The position numbers were made by a program, and so were the translations under genes. This document shows positions 51,492 to 60,017 of a stretch of DNA of 64,000 nucleotides, piece after piece. Origin of the DNA: Terrabacter sp. MAHUQ-38 (GTDB taxonomy: Bacteria; Actinomycetota; Actinomycetes; Actinomycetales; Dermatophilaceae); contig NZ_JACVCU010000004.1 in assembly GCF_014518425.1 (NCBI RefSeq), positions 124,001 through 188,000 of the forward strand. The letters are read 5' to 3'. The notes under the pieces were generated by a model. That model had not been told where the DNA came from. It ran no database searches and saw nothing but the letters and a program-made list of their open reading frames with translations. How positions within the stretch are numbered: position 1 is the stretch's first letter; every line of letters begins with the position of its first letter.

Positions 51492-52222
51492 TGGCGCGGG
51501 CCTTCCTGCGAGAGGACGGTGGCTACGTCGCGCTGCTCGACCCGACCGAGCGCACGGTGCTCAGAGGTCTCATGGAGCAGACCCGGGCCCTGTTGTCGCC
51601 TGAGGTCGAGTCGACCGGCGACGCGTTCGACGACCTCGTCGCCTCGATGGGGGTCTCGCTCGGTGCGGCCGACCAGGTCTCGGGCGAGCCTGCCGCACGG
51701 CCGGGTTCGGACGGTCTGACCGATCGTGACCCCGCCCTCGACCGCCTGCTCCCCACGGCACACCGCGGTGACGACGAGATCGCGTCGGAGTTCCGGCGGC
51801 TCACCGAGGAGGGACTGCGCCAGCGCAAGAGCGGCAACCTCGACGTCGCGGTCGGCGCGCTCTCGGCCGCGACCGGGAGCCGGATCGCGCTGGACGAGCG
51901 CCAGGCGCCGGCGTTCCTGATGGCCCTCACCGACGTCCGCCTGCTGCTCGGCGAGCGGATGGGCATGCGCACCGAGGAGGACGCGGAGGCGCTGCATGCG
52001 GCGATGGACGACATCGACGACGACGACCCGCTCGGCTACGCCATGGCGTGGTACGACTTCCTCACCTGGCTGCAGGAGACCCTGACCCACGCGCTCATGG
52101 GCACGGACCTCGGGGAGGCCGAGACGGCATACGCCGACGACGACGCGGACGACGACGACCTCGACGGTCTCGATGACCTCGACGACGTGGATGGCGACGG
52201 GCCCGGTCGCGGGGCGGTGTGA
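51491..52222 (+). CDS. DUF2017 protein
   Basis: A 243-residue actinobacterial protein always found next to clpS (Rv1332-like). Conserved regions are ALLDPTERTVLRGLMEQTRALL, DEIASEFRRLTEEGLRQRKSGNL, AFLMALTDVRLLLGERMGM and MAWYDFLTWLQETLTHAL. The C-terminus is a long Asp run (DDDADDDDLDGLDDLDDVDGD). Function unknown; coupling to clpS suggests a role in regulated proteolysis. ATG at 51491 shares a base with the clpS stop. Confidence 0.88.
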   Translation: MARAFLREDGGYVALLDPTERTVLRGLMEQTRALLSPEVESTGDAFDDLVASMGVSLGAADQVSGEPAARPGSDGLTDRDPALDRLLPTAHRGDDEIASEFRRLTEEGLRQRKSGNLDVAVGALSAATGSRIALDERQAPAFLMALTDVRLLLGERMGMRTEEDAEALHAAMDDIDDDDPLGYAMAWYDFLTWLQETLTHALMGTDLGEAETAYADDDADDDDLDGLDDLDDVDGDGPGRGAV

Positions 52223-52266
52223 CACACCCGACGTGCCAGTCCCCGGCCGGCGTCGGCCCCCTCACC

Positions 52267-52272
52267 TAGGCT
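52267..52272 (+). promoter_or_regulatory. -10 box of the metallo-hydrolase gene (leaderless)
   Basis: TAGGCT ends seven bases before GTG 52280. Confidence 0.5.
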
Positions 52273-52279
52273 CGACATC

Positions 52280-53047
52280 GTGGACGTCACGATCGTCGGG
52301 TGCTCGGGATCCTTCGCCGGGCCATGCTCGCCCGCCTCGTCCTACCTCGTGCGCACCGAGCACGAGGGCCGCACGTGGAGCATCGTCCTCGACCTCGGCA
52401 ACGGCGCGCTCGGCTCCCTCCAGCGGCACATCAAGCCGTATGCCGTCGACGCCGTGCTGCTCAGCCACCTGCACGTCGACCACTGCATCGACATGTGCGG
52501 GCTCTACGTGATGATGCGCTACGTGCCCGGTGGTCCGGGTCGCGAGCAGATGCCGGTGTGGGGCCCGGTCGGCACAGGCACCCACCTCGCGCGCGCCTAC
52601 GGGGGCGGAGACACCGAGGACGTCCTCGGTGTCTTCGACTTCCACGACATCAAGCACCGCGAGTCGATCACCGTCGGGCCGTTCACGGTCACACCCGTCC
52701 GGGTCAACCACCCGATCGAGGCCTACGGCTTCCGCGTCGAGGCCGACGGTCGCACGCTCGTCTACACCGGAGACACCGACACCTGCGACGAGCTCACCGA
52801 GCTCATGACGGGGGCCGAGCTCGTGCTGGCCGACTCGGCGTTCGTCGACGGCCGCGACACCGTCCCCGACATCCACCTGTCCGGCCGCCGGGCGGCCGAG
52901 GCGGCGGTCCGTGCCGGCGGAGTGCGGCGTCTCATGCTCACGCACATCCCGGCCTGGAACGACCCTGAGGTGTGCCGCGAGCAGGCGGCGGCCGTGTGGC
53001 CGGGCGAGGTCGAGCTCGCCGAGCCGGGCGCGACCTACACCGTCTGA
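52280..53047 (+). CDS. Metallo-beta-lactamase-fold hydrolase, Rv1339-like cyclic nucleotide phosphodiesterase
   Basis: A 255-residue MBL-fold enzyme. Metal motifs: HLHVDHCIDM (HxHxDH), VNHPIEAYGFRVEADGRTLVYTGDTDTCDEL and MLTHIPAWND. The order with rph and rdgB directly downstream is that of Rv1339-Rv1340-Rv1341 in Mycobacterium tuberculosis, where Rv1339 was reported to degrade cAMP. Function here is inferred from this synteny and fold; an RNase Z-like or other phosphodiesterase role is possible. GTG at 52280 fits the TAGGCT box seven bases upstream. Confidence 0.85.
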   Translation: MDVTIVGCSGSFAGPCSPASSYLVRTEHEGRTWSIVLDLGNGALGSLQRHIKPYAVDAVLLSHLHVDHCIDMCGLYVMMRYVPGGPGREQMPVWGPVGTGTHLARAYGGGDTEDVLGVFDFHDIKHRESITVGPFTVTPVRVNHPIEAYGFRVEADGRTLVYTGDTDTCDELTELMTGAELVLADSAFVDGRDTVPDIHLSGRRAAEAAVRAGGVRRLMLTHIPAWNDPEVCREQAAAVWPGEVELAEPGATYTV

Positions 53048-53109
53048 GACCGGTCTTACGGTCTGCGAACGTCGCGGCCCGAGTCGGCCCCGCCCCCGCG
53101 GTTGAGGCC

Positions 53110-53115
53110 TAGCGT
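53110..53115 (+). promoter_or_regulatory. -10 box of rph (leaderless)
   Basis: TAGCGT ends six bases before ATG 53122, which decides that start over ATG 53140. Confidence 0.5.
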
Positions 53116-53121
53116 TGACCC

Positions 53122-53880
53122 ATGGCTAGCCTCGTGGGCATGACTGACCGACATGACGGCCGTGCCCCCGACCAGACCCGCGAGGTGCGGATCACGCGCA
53201 ACTGGCTCGACCACGCGGAGGGGAGCGTCCTCGTCGAGTTCGGGCGCACCCGAGTGCTCTGCGCGGCATCGTTCACCGAGGGTGTGCCGAGATGGCTCAA
53301 GGGGAAGGGCACCGGCTGGGTCACGGCGGAGTACGCGATGCTGCCGCGCGCGACCAACACCCGCTCCGACCGCGAGAGCGTCAAGGGACGCATCGGCGGG
53401 CGCACGCACGAGATCAGCCGTCTCATCGGCCGCAGCCTTCGCGCCGTCATCGACACCAAGGCGCTCGGCGAGAACACCATCGTCCTCGACTGCGACGTCC
53501 TGCAGGCCGACGGCGGCACCCGCACCGCTGCGATCACCGGCGCCTTCGTCGCCCTCGCCGACGCCATTGAGGACGCCCGAGCCAAGGGGCTCATCAGCAG
53601 GACCGCCCAACCGCTCACCGGTTCCGTCGCGGCGGTCTCGGTCGGTGTCGTTGGTGGCCAGGCCGTCCTCGACCTCGACTACCCAGAGGACGCGACGGCC
53701 GACACGGACATGAACGTCGTCATGACCGGCGACGGGCGCTTCATCGAGGTGCAGGGCACCGCCGAGGGCGAGCCCTTCGACCGTGACCTGCTCGGCCAGC
53801 TCCTCGACCTCGCGACGAAGGGCTGCGCCGACCTCACCGACCGACAGCAGGCCGCGCTGCGCGAGGGGGCGACCCTGTGA
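53122..53880 (+). CDS. rph: Ribonuclease PH
   Basis: A 252-residue phosphorolytic 3'-to-5' exoribonuclease that trims tRNA 3' ends. Family blocks: [72 protein letters not shown] and [22 protein letters not shown]. Length is typical once the seven-residue extension (MASLVGM) is allowed; the upstream TAGCGT box favours ATG 53122. Its stop overlaps rdgB (GTGA), giving the conserved rph-rdgB operon. Confidence 0.96.
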   Translation: MASLVGMTDRHDGRAPDQTREVRITRNWLDHAEGSVLVEFGRTRVLCAASFTEGVPRWLKGKGTGWVTAEYAMLPRATNTRSDRESVKGRIGGRTHEISRLIGRSLRAVIDTKALGENTIVLDCDVLQADGGTRTAAITGAFVALADAIEDARAKGLISRTAQPLTGSVAAVSVGVVGGQAVLDLDYPEDATADTDMNVVMTGDGRFIEVQGTAEGEPFDRDLLGQLLDLATKGCADLTDRQQAALREGATL

Positions 53881-54497
53881 CGAAGGTCGTCCTCGCCACT
53901 CGCAACGCCCACAAGGTCGAGGAGCTGCGCGAGATCCTCGCCGACGTCAGCGCCGATCTCGGACTCGACATCGTCGGGCTCGACGGGTTCGCCGACGCGC
54001 CCGACGTCGTCGAGGACGGGGTGACGTACGAGCAGAACGCGATCCTCAAGGCGGCCTCGGCCGCCCAGGTGACCGGCCTGCCGGCGCTCGCGGACGACTC
54101 GGGGCTCGCGGTCGACGTGCTCGGCGGGTCGCCGGGCATCTTCAGCGCCCGGTGGTCCGGCGGCCGCGGTGACCGCGCCAACCTCGAGCTGCTCCTCGCG
54201 CAGCTCGGCGACGTCCGCGACGAGCACCGTGCGGCCGCGTTCGTCTGCGCGGCGGCCCTCGTGCTGCCGGACGGGCGGTCGGCCGCCGAGCTCGGCCGGT
54301 TCCCGGGCACCGTCGCACGCGAGCCGCGCGGCACCAACGGGTTCGGCTACGACCCGATCTTCGTACCGTGCGACCAGCCGGACGGCGGCGAACGCACGTT
54401 GGCGGAGTACGACGCCGACGAGAAGAACCACGTCTCGCACCGGGCGCTCGCCTTCCGTGCACTCGTGCCACATCTGAAGGAGCACCTGAGGCCATGA
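53877..54497 (+). CDS. rdgB: RdgB/HAM1 non-canonical purine NTP pyrophosphatase
   Basis: A 206-residue house-cleaning enzyme that hydrolyses dITP/XTP to monophosphates. Motifs: [18 protein letters not shown] (nucleotide binding), [26 protein letters not shown] and [45 protein letters not shown] at 53877 overlaps the rph stop and its own stop overlaps the molybdoenzyme start (ATGA), so all three are coupled. Confidence 0.96.
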   Translation: MTKVVLATRNAHKVEELREILADVSADLGLDIVGLDGFADAPDVVEDGVTYEQNAILKAASAAQVTGLPALADDSGLAVDVLGGSPGIFSARWSGGRGDRANLELLLAQLGDVRDEHRAAAFVCAAALVLPDGRSAAELGRFPGTVAREPRGTNGFGYDPIFVPCDQPDGGERTLAEYDADEKNHVSHRALAFRALVPHLKEHLRP

Positions 54498-56059
54498 CCA
54501 CAACCAGCCCGGCCACGGTTCCATCGACCACCCCGCCCGCGGCGCCCCGTCCGGCCTGGTGGGGAGCGCTCGACGGGGTCGTGGCCGGGCTGCTCACCGT
54601 CGGTCTCGCGACGCTGGCTGCCTCGTTGCTGACCGCCCTCGGCGAGTCGACGGGCCAGCCGGCGCCGATCGCGGCGGTCAGCGGCGCGTTCATCGACCGG
54701 ACGCCGCCGTGGCTCAAGGACTTCGCGATCGCGACGTTCGGCACCAACGACAAGCGCGCCCTGCTCGCCGGCACAGTCGTCGTGCTGTCGCTCGCCTGTG
54801 CGTCGCTCGGCGTGCTGGCCGCCCGGCGCCTCGTCCCGGCCCTCGTGGCGTTCGCGGTCCTGGGCGCTGTCGGCGCGGCCGCCGTGCTGTCGCGGCCGGC
54901 TGCCGGTCCGCTCGACGTCGTGCCGACGGTGCTCGGCACCGCCGCCGGTGTGTGGTTCCTCAGCCGCGCCGCGGCACCCGCAGCGCGCGTTCCCGGCGCG
55001 GCGAACCCCGGCCGCCGCTGGCTCATCGGGGGAGCGGTCGGTGCCGTGGCGGCATACGTCGGCGGCTACCTCTCGGGTGACTCCGCGGCGGCCACGGTGT
55101 CGCGCGACGCGCTCAGGTCGACGCCGCTCAAGGGCACGAGGCTCGCCATCCCCGACGGCGCAGACCTCAAGATCCCCGGCTTGACGCCCTACATCGTCCC
55201 CAACGCCGAGTTCTACCGCATCGACACCGCCATCGTCGTGCCCCGCGTCGACGCCAACGAGTGGAGGCTCACGGTCACGGGCATGGTCGACCGCGAGGTC
55301 GAGATCGACTGGAAGACGTTGCAGAGCAAGCAGATGCAAGAGGCGCTCGTCACGCTGACGTGCGTGTCCAACGAGGTCGGCGGCGACCTGATCGGCAATG
55401 CCGTGTGGACCGGTTGGCCCGTGCGCGAGCTGCTCAGGATGGCCGGGCCCAAGCCCGGCGCGGACATGGTGCTGCAGACGAGCATCGACGGGTTCACGGC
55501 GTCGACGCCGCTCGCCGCGCTCACCGACGACCGCAACGCTCTCCTCGCCATCCGGATGAACGGCGAGCCACTGCCCTTCGAGCACGGCTTCCCGGTGCGG
55601 GTCGTCGTGCCGGGGCTCTACGGCTTCGTGTCCGCCACGAAGTGGGTGACCGAGCTCAAGGTCACGACGTACGCCGACGACGTCGCCTACTGGACGCCGC
55701 GCGGCTGGTCGCCGACCGGGCCGATCAAGACGGCGTCACGCATCGACGTGCCCAAGGCCGGCGCGGTCGTCAAGGCCGGCAAGGTCGCCGTCGCGGGTGT
55801 CGCCTGGCACCAGCACACGGGGATCTCGAAGGTCGAGGTGCAGGTCGACCAGCAGCCGTGGGCCGAGGCGCGGCTCGCCGTCGACGCGAGCATCGACACG
55901 TGGCGCCAGTGGGTCTACGAGTGGGACGCGGCCCCGGGCAGCCACGACCTCCGCGTGCGCGCCTACGACGCGTCGGGCGAGGTGCAGTCACCGCTGGAGG
56001 CGCCACCCGCACCCGATGGGGCGACCGGCATCCACGTCGTCAACGTCCGGGTCGAGTGA
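54494..56059 (+). CDS. Membrane-anchored sulfite-oxidase-family molybdoenzyme
   Basis: A 521-residue molybdopterin oxidoreductase. The first 190 residues contain four to five membrane helices, an unusual anchor seen in actinobacterial members. The molybdenum domain follows (about 240-400): YRIDTAIVVPRVDANEWRLTVTGMV, VTLTCVSNEVGGDLIGNAVWTGWPV (Cys is the Mo ligand), GFTASTPLAAL and FPVRVVVPGLYG. The C-terminal dimerisation domain has GVAWHQHTGISKVEVQVDQQPW. It probably oxidises sulfite or reduces a sulfoxide outside the membrane. ATG at 54494 overlaps rdgB. Confidence 0.9.
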   Translation: MTTTSPATVPSTTPPAAPRPAWWGALDGVVAGLLTVGLATLAASLLTALGESTGQPAPIAAVSGAFIDRTPPWLKDFAIATFGTNDKRALLAGTVVVLSLACASLGVLAARRLVPALVAFAVLGAVGAAAVLSRPAAGPLDVVPTVLGTAAGVWFLSRAAAPAARVPGAANPGRRWLIGGAVGAVAAYVGGYLSGDSAAATVSRDALRSTPLKGTRLAIPDGADLKIPGLTPYIVPNAEFYRIDTAIVVPRVDANEWRLTVTGMVDREVEIDWKTLQSKQMQEALVTLTCVSNEVGGDLIGNAVWTGWPVRELLRMAGPKPGADMVLQTSIDGFTASTPLAALTDDRNALLAIRMNGEPLPFEHGFPVRVVVPGLYGFVSATKWVTELKVTTYADDVAYWTPRGWSPTGPIKTASRIDVPKAGAVVKAGKVAVAGVAWHQHTGISKVEVQVDQQPWAEARLAVDASIDTWRQWVYEWDAAPGSHDLRVRAYDASGEVQSPLEAPPAPDGATGIHVVNVRVE

Positions 56060-56067
56060 CGCTCGAC
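56051..56067. terminator. Hairpin with the molybdoenzyme stop codon in its loop
   Basis: GTCGAG (56051-56056) and CTCGAC (56062-56067) pair around TGACG, which contains the TGA stop. It precedes the convergent RidA gene; two CCGCGG palindromes follow at 56084 and 56095. Confidence 0.5.
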
Positions 56068-56100
56068 GCCGTGAGCGACTACTCCGCGGCTATCCCGCGG

Positions 56101-56487
56101 CTACTCCGCGCCGATGATCGCCTCGGCCTCGATCTCGACGAGCAGGTCCGGGTCGATGAGGGCGGCCACCTGCACCATCGTCGACGCGGGCCGCACCTCG
56201 GCGAAGACCTCGCCGTGCGCGCGCCCGACCTCCTCCCAGACCCCGATGTCGGTGACGTAGATGCGGGTCCGCACGACATCTGCCGAGGTGGCCCCGCACT
56301 CGGCGAGGGCCGCGACGATGATCTCGAGCGCGACCTTCGCCTGGGCGTACGCGTCACCCGGGGCGACGACCGTCCCGTCGCGCATCGCGGTGGTCCCGGC
56401 CACGTGAACGACGTCGCCCACCCGGACGGCGCGCGAGTAGCCGACGACACCCTCCCACGGACTCCCGGTGCCGACAGTGCGTCTCAT
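56101..56487 (-). CDS. RidA-family (YjgF/YER057c) protein
   Basis: A 128-residue small trimeric-fold protein of the Rid superfamily. Blocks: YSRAVRVGDVVHVAGTTAMRDG, AYAQAKVALEIIVAALAECGATSADVVRTRIYVTDI and RPASTMVQVAALIDPDLLVEIEAEAII. True RidA deaminates enamine/imine intermediates; the Arg in VVRTRIYVTD is the conserved position, but subgroup cannot be set by eye. ATG at 56487 has TAGCCT six bases upstream (leaderless). Confidence 0.88.
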   Translation of the reverse strand: MRRTVGTGSPWEGVVGYSRAVRVGDVVHVAGTTAMRDGTVVAPGDAYAQAKVALEIIVAALAECGATSADVVRTRIYVTDIGVWEEVGRAHGEVFAEVRPASTMVQVAALIDPDLLVEIEAEAIIGAE

Positions 56488-56493
56488 GGGCGC

Positions 56494-56499
56494 AGGCTA
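56494..56499 (-). promoter_or_regulatory. -10 box of the RidA gene (leaderless)
   Basis: TAGCCT on the minus strand ends six bases before ATG 56487. Confidence 0.5.
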
Positions 56500-56569
56500 G
56501 CCCCCGTCGGGTGCCCTTCGTCCCAGCCGTGCTCGCGCGGCTGCGTGCCGGTGCAATCGCCCGCCTGAC

Positions 56570-56575
56570 TACAGT
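56570..56575 (+). promoter_or_regulatory. -10 box of the tRNA-Leu gene
   Basis: TACAGT lies 16 bases before the tRNA 5' end. No clear -35 is seen. Confidence 0.4.
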
Positions 56576-56591
56576 GGGGCCCGCACCCCGA

Positions 56592-56672
56592 GCGGACGTG
56601 GTGGAACTGGTAGACACGCAGGATTTAGGTTCCTGTGCCTCAGGTGTGCGGGTTCGAGTCCCGCCGTCCGCA
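56592..56672 (+). tRNA. tRNA-Leu (anticodon UAG)
   Basis: Acceptor stem GCGGACG pairs with CGTCCGC (56665-56671), discriminator A; the anticodon stem CAGGA/TCCTG encloses TTTAGGT with anticodon TAG at 56626-56628. A class II variable arm precedes the T-arm GCGGGTTCGAGTCCCGC. CCA is not encoded. It reads CUA/CUN leucine codons. Confidence 0.96.
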
Positions 56673-56700
56673 CCCAGGTCTGCCGGCCGGCACGTCCAGC

Positions 56701-56723
56701 GCGGCGGCCGGCCGGGCCGCCGC
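56701..56723 (+). terminator. Terminator after tRNA-Leu
   Basis: GCGGCGGCC (56701-56709) pairs with GGCCGCCGC (56715-56723), a perfect 9-bp stem with a 5-base loop, 28 bases past the tRNA. Confidence 0.65.
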
Positions 56724-56900
56724 CCACGCAGTGGCCGTGACGTCCCGACGATGTGCGCAACACGTGCCCGTGAGGCGCCCGAGGCGGGTACGAGACGTAC
56801 CGATACGATGCCCGAAGGCATTCGTCCAGCGCGAGATACGTGCGCGTCCGGCCTCCACGGCCGCAGCTGAGCCACGCGCGCCGACCCGAAGGAGCACCCC

Positions 56901-57374
56901 GTGACGTCCAAGCTCGAGCCCGGAGACCAGGCCCCCAGCTTCAGCCTCACCGACGACACGGGCGCGACCGTCAGCCTCGGCGACTTCGCCGGCCGCAAGG
57001 TCATCGTCTACTTCTACCCGGCGGCGATGACCCCGGGCTGCACGAAGCAGGCCTGCGACTTCAGCGAGTCCCTCGACTCCCTGAAGAAGGACGGCTACGA
57101 GGTGGTCGGCATCTCCAAGGACGCCCCGGCCAAGCTGGCGAAGTTCCGCGAGCGCGACAACCTCACCCTCCCGCTGCTGAGCGACGAGGACCTCGCGGTC
57201 CACACGGCATACGGCGCGTGGGGTGAGAAGAAGCTCTACGGCAAGACGGTCGAGGGTGTCATCCGCTCGACCTTCGTCGTCGACGAGGAGGGCAAGGTCA
57301 GCCACGCGTTCTACAACGTCAAGGCGACCGGCCACGTGGCCAAGCTCCGCCGTGACCTCGCCATCGCCGACTAG
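56901..57374 (+). CDS. bcp: Thioredoxin-dependent peroxiredoxin (Bcp/PrxQ)
   Basis: A 157-residue thiol peroxidase. The active site is YFYPAAMTPGCTKQACDF: peroxidatic Cys47 and resolving Cys52 five residues on, the PrxQ/Bcp spacing that uses thioredoxin. GDQAPSFSLTDDTGATVSL and TFVVDEEGKVSHAFYNVKATGH complete the fold. GTG at 56901 follows GAAGGAG. TACGAT (56804-56809) upstream is a possible -10 box with a leader of about 85 bases. It may be reduced by the thioredoxin at 25703. Confidence 0.93.
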   Translation: MTSKLEPGDQAPSFSLTDDTGATVSLGDFAGRKVIVYFYPAAMTPGCTKQACDFSESLDSLKKDGYEVVGISKDAPAKLAKFRERDNLTLPLLSDEDLAVHTAYGAWGEKKLYGKTVEGVIRSTFVVDEEGKVSHAFYNVKATGHVAKLRRDLAIAD

Positions 57375-57401
57375 AGTCTGACCGTCCCCGAAAGGAAGCC
57401 A

Positions 57402-57653
57402 ATGAGCGACACCGCACGGATCGAGCAGGACATCCAGGCCGCCCGCGCGCGCCTCGAGGGCACGGTCAACGAGCTGGCCTACCGCGCCCAGCCGCAGGTC
57501 ATCGCGCAGCGTCAGCTCCAGGGTCTGCGGCTTCGCCTCGACGCTGCGACCCACACCGATGACGGTGAGCTGCGCATCGAGCGCATCGGGGCCGTCGTCG
57601 CCGCAGCCGTCGTCGTCGTGGTCGCCATCGGGCTCCTGCGCCGCCGGCGCTGA
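57402..57653 (+). CDS. DUF3618 protein
   Basis: An 83-residue protein: IEQDIQAARARLEGTVNELAYRAQP is the DUF3618 signature, followed by one C-terminal membrane helix (RIGAVVAAAVVVVVAIGLLRRRR). Function is unknown. ATG at 57402 follows AAAGGAAG, 27 bases after bcp, so the two are probably cotranscribed. Confidence 0.88.
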   Translation: MSDTARIEQDIQAARARLEGTVNELAYRAQPQVIAQRQLQGLRLRLDAATHTDDGELRIERIGAVVAAAVVVVVAIGLLRRRR

Positions 57654-57693
57654 GCCCGGCGCGCCGAGACACCACCCACACCACTCCCGCGCC

Positions 57694-58026
57694 ATGGCCA
57701 AGAAGACCTCCGCCGACAAGCTCCCCGTCCGGATGCTGCACGACCGCGTCCTCGTCTCCCTCGAGTCCGAGGGGGAGCGGCGTTCCGGCGGCGGCATCCT
57801 CATCCCCGCGACGGCATCCGTCGGCAAGCGGCTCGCCTGGGCCGAGGTCGTCGCGACCGGCGCCAACGTACGCCAGGTGCAGCTGGGCGACCGCGTGCTC
57901 TTCGACCCCGAGGACCGCGGCGAGGTCGAGCTGCACGGCAAGGACTATGTCCTGCTGCGCGAGCGTGACATCCACGCCGTGGCGGCACAGCGCGTCGAGG
58001 ACGGGCAGACCGGCCTCTACCTCTGA
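57694..58026 (+). CDS. GroES-like co-chaperonin family protein
   Basis: A 110-residue Cpn10-fold protein: VRMLHDRVLVSLESEGERRSGGGILIPATA and RLAWAEVVATGANVRQVQLGDRVLFDPEDRGEVELHGKDYVLLRERDIHAV. The mobile-loop region is present but altered, and no groEL is adjacent, so this is more likely a divergent second GroES-like protein than the main co-chaperonin. ATG at 57694 is used; no strong ribosome site is seen. It is convergent with the next gene after only 13 bases. Confidence 0.85.
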   Translation: MAKKTSADKLPVRMLHDRVLVSLESEGERRSGGGILIPATASVGKRLAWAEVVATGANVRQVQLGDRVLFDPEDRGEVELHGKDYVLLRERDIHAVAAQRVEDGQTGLYL

Positions 58027-58039
58027 CGCGTCGGCTCGT

Positions 58040-58861
58040 TCAGTCGGGTCGCAGCCCGAGGTGGCGCAACAGCCCTGGCCCGGGCCAGACCGGTTTCGAC
58101 GGCAGCGGCCACTTCTTCGGGTCCTTCTTGTTGAGCATCGCGTACTTGTCGAAGCAGACCTGCTGCGCGACGGGGCCGTAGAGGTCGGCGGCCTCGCTCA
58201 TCCAGGCCTTCTGGTGAGCGGCGCGGTAGTCGGCGGGCATCGAGTCCCACAGCGCCTTGTTGAAGCGCCGGACGGCCGCGTTGCGCTTGCCCGGGCGGAT
58301 CGCCTCGTCGTCGATGGCAGCGCCGCCGCCGGCTGGCCCGGTCGCCGAGATCGACGCCCCCATCTCGAGGCCCGGGATCGGTACGCCGGCGAAGTCGGAC
58401 GACCATCCGCGGTACGGCTTGTTCCACGCGCGCGTCAGCCTCTCGATGGACACCTCGCCCACCACGCCCTTGTCCGGCCAGTCGGTCGAGCGGACCCTGC
58501 CGCCGCCGACCGACAACGCGATGTGGCCGAACTTGCCGCCGCCCCAGTACACCGGTGCTCCAGCGGGCGCGTCCATGTCCGGGTGCCGGTTCTTGGCTCG
58601 ATCCCACGCCTCGAGCGCGTGGTCGAGCCCGAAGTGGCGTGGTGCCGCGAGGCAGTTCCACACGAAGCGTGTGCACATGTCGACCTTGAACGTGGTGAAC
58701 CGTCGGGCGAGGGGGACGCTCTGGGCCGGCCCCCGCACGTCGATGCCGCGATCGCCCTGGCGCGGGTCGTCGCCGGGGACGTCGGGCTCGACGATGACCT
58801 CGACCTCGACGTCCTTTCCGCCTTCCTTCTCGGTGGACTTGCCGGTCTCGTGAGTACTCAT
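58040..58861 (-). CDS. CHAP/NlpC-like cysteine-His domain protein without signal peptide
   Basis: A 273-residue protein. A charged N-terminal region (STHETGKSTEKEGGKDVEVEV) precedes a domain with DMCTRFVWNCLAAP (candidate nucleophile Cys), PAGAPVYWGGGKFGHIALSVGGG (candidate His) and STDWPDKGVVGEVSIERL, the layout of CHAP/NlpC-P60 amidases. A C-terminal helical region ends in PKKWPLPSKPVWPGPGLLRHLGL. No signal peptide or membrane helix is visible, so if it acts on cell wall it must be exported otherwise or resemble a phage lysin or toxin. ATG at 58861 follows GGGAGCTGC. Confidence 0.65.
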   Translation of the reverse strand: MSTHETGKSTEKEGGKDVEVEVIVEPDVPGDDPRQGDRGIDVRGPAQSVPLARRFTTFKVDMCTRFVWNCLAAPRHFGLDHALEAWDRAKNRHPDMDAPAGAPVYWGGGKFGHIALSVGGGRVRSTDWPDKGVVGEVSIERLTRAWNKPYRGWSSDFAGVPIPGLEMGASISATGPAGGGAAIDDEAIRPGKRNAAVRRFNKALWDSMPADYRAAHQKAWMSEAADLYGPVAQQVCFDKYAMLNKKDPKKWPLPSKPVWPGPGLLRHLGLRPD

Positions 58862-59069
58862 CGCAGCTCCCTGGTAACGGGGACGCGGCCACCCGCGCCC
58901 CGGCCGTTCTTCCATCGTCCAAGGGAGGGCGGCACCTGTCAGCCCGATACACGGATTGGGTGTGGAGGGCTCTCGGTCAGCTGCGAGGAGCCCCGATGGT
59001 GACGTCCGTCCACTGTGACGTAGCCACGGTCTTGACCCTCGGGTAGCCCGAGGCGTCAGGGTGGGTGCC

Positions 59070-59810
59070 ATGAACGACGACGAGCTGGTCCCGATCGGCC
59101 GCTTCGCCCGACTGACTGGGTTGTCCATCCACGCTCTGCGGCACTATGACGAGGTCGACCTCCTCCGGCCTGCCGAGGTCGACCCGGACAACGGCTATCG
59201 CCGCTATGCCGGTGGCCAGACCCAGACCGCCCGACTCATCGCAGACCTGCGCTGGCTGGATCTCCCGATCGAGGAGATTCGCGTCGTGCTCGCCGATCCC
59301 GACGGCGCAGACGCGTCAGCCGTGCTCCGACGGCATCGCGACCGGTTGCAGCGGTCCTACGTCCAGCTCGGCCGCCAGCTCGGCAACACCACCCGCTATC
59401 TGACCGAGGGGATTCCCATGCCCACCACCGCCACCACCATCGTTCCAAGTCTGCTCAAGATCGCGGTCGAGGACATCGACCAGGCCCGCCGCTTCTACCG
59501 GGAGGCCTTCGGCTTCGAGGAGCAGGTCGCCCGGCACACTGATGATCAGGACTTTCGCGGGTTCACCTTCGGCACCTACGGCCAGCCGGGCTTCTTCCTG
59601 ATCTTCCTGACCCAGGTCGACTGGAACGAGCTGGATCGCCCCGGCCCGTCGACGTTCGGTCTCCTCGTGCCCGATCTGGACGAGGCCCACGCCCGTGCAC
59701 TGGCTGCGGGAGCGATCGAGGCGTACTCCCCACGCGATGCCCAGGGCATGCCACGGCACTCGGCGGTGAAAGACCCCAGCGGCAACTGGGTCACGCTCTT
59801 CCAGGGTTGA
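59070..59810 (+). CDS. MerR regulator fused to a glyoxalase/VOC domain
   Basis: A 246-residue fusion. Residues 1-105 are a MerR HTH (LVPIGRFARLTGLSIHALRHYDEVDLLRPAEVDPDNGYRRY) with its coiled coil. Residues about 125-246 are a VOC domain (LLKIAVEDIDQARRFYREAFGFEEQ, GFFLIFLTQVD, FGLLVPDLDEAHARALAAGA, RHSAVKDPSGNWVTLFQG) probably serving as ligand sensor. ATG at 59070 follows AGGGTGG; a GTG at 59061 is possible. Tyr codon TAT is used several times here, unlike the neighbours, a hint of separate ancestry. Targets unknown. Confidence 0.88.
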   Translation: MNDDELVPIGRFARLTGLSIHALRHYDEVDLLRPAEVDPDNGYRRYAGGQTQTARLIADLRWLDLPIEEIRVVLADPDGADASAVLRRHRDRLQRSYVQLGRQLGNTTRYLTEGIPMPTTATTIVPSLLKIAVEDIDQARRFYREAFGFEEQVARHTDDQDFRGFTFGTYGQPGFFLIFLTQVDWNELDRPGPSTFGLLVPDLDEAHARALAAGAIEAYSPRDAQGMPRHSAVKDPSGNWVTLFQG

Positions 59811-59868
59811 CCCGGTCGCCCACATCGGACGCTGCCGGTGCGCCGCCCTGAGCTGTGGGTGGGGCCCG

Positions 59869-60017
59869 TTACGAGCGGACGTAGCCGGCGGCAGGCAACC
59901 CTGGCGTGTCACGTCGATGGCGAAGGCGCTGCCGGAGAGCCCGACCTCGCCGGGCAGTAGTCCGTAGGTCGCCGTCGTCACGAACAGGCGGAGCCCGTCC
60001 GGACCTCCCAGGCATGG
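59869..60017 (-). pseudogene. Relic of an SMP-30/gluconolactonase-family gene
   Basis: On the minus strand about 49 codons read CLGGPDGLRLFVTTATYGLL and GSAFAIDVTRQG, the C-terminal signature of SMP-30/gluconolactonase/LRE proteins. A one-base shift after TRQG would restore the expected LPAAGYVRS and a stop at 59869. No upstream part of the gene is present before the LacI stop at 60091. It looks like the tail end of a sugar-lactone hydrolase gene lost by deletion, next to the sugar locus. Confidence 0.55.
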
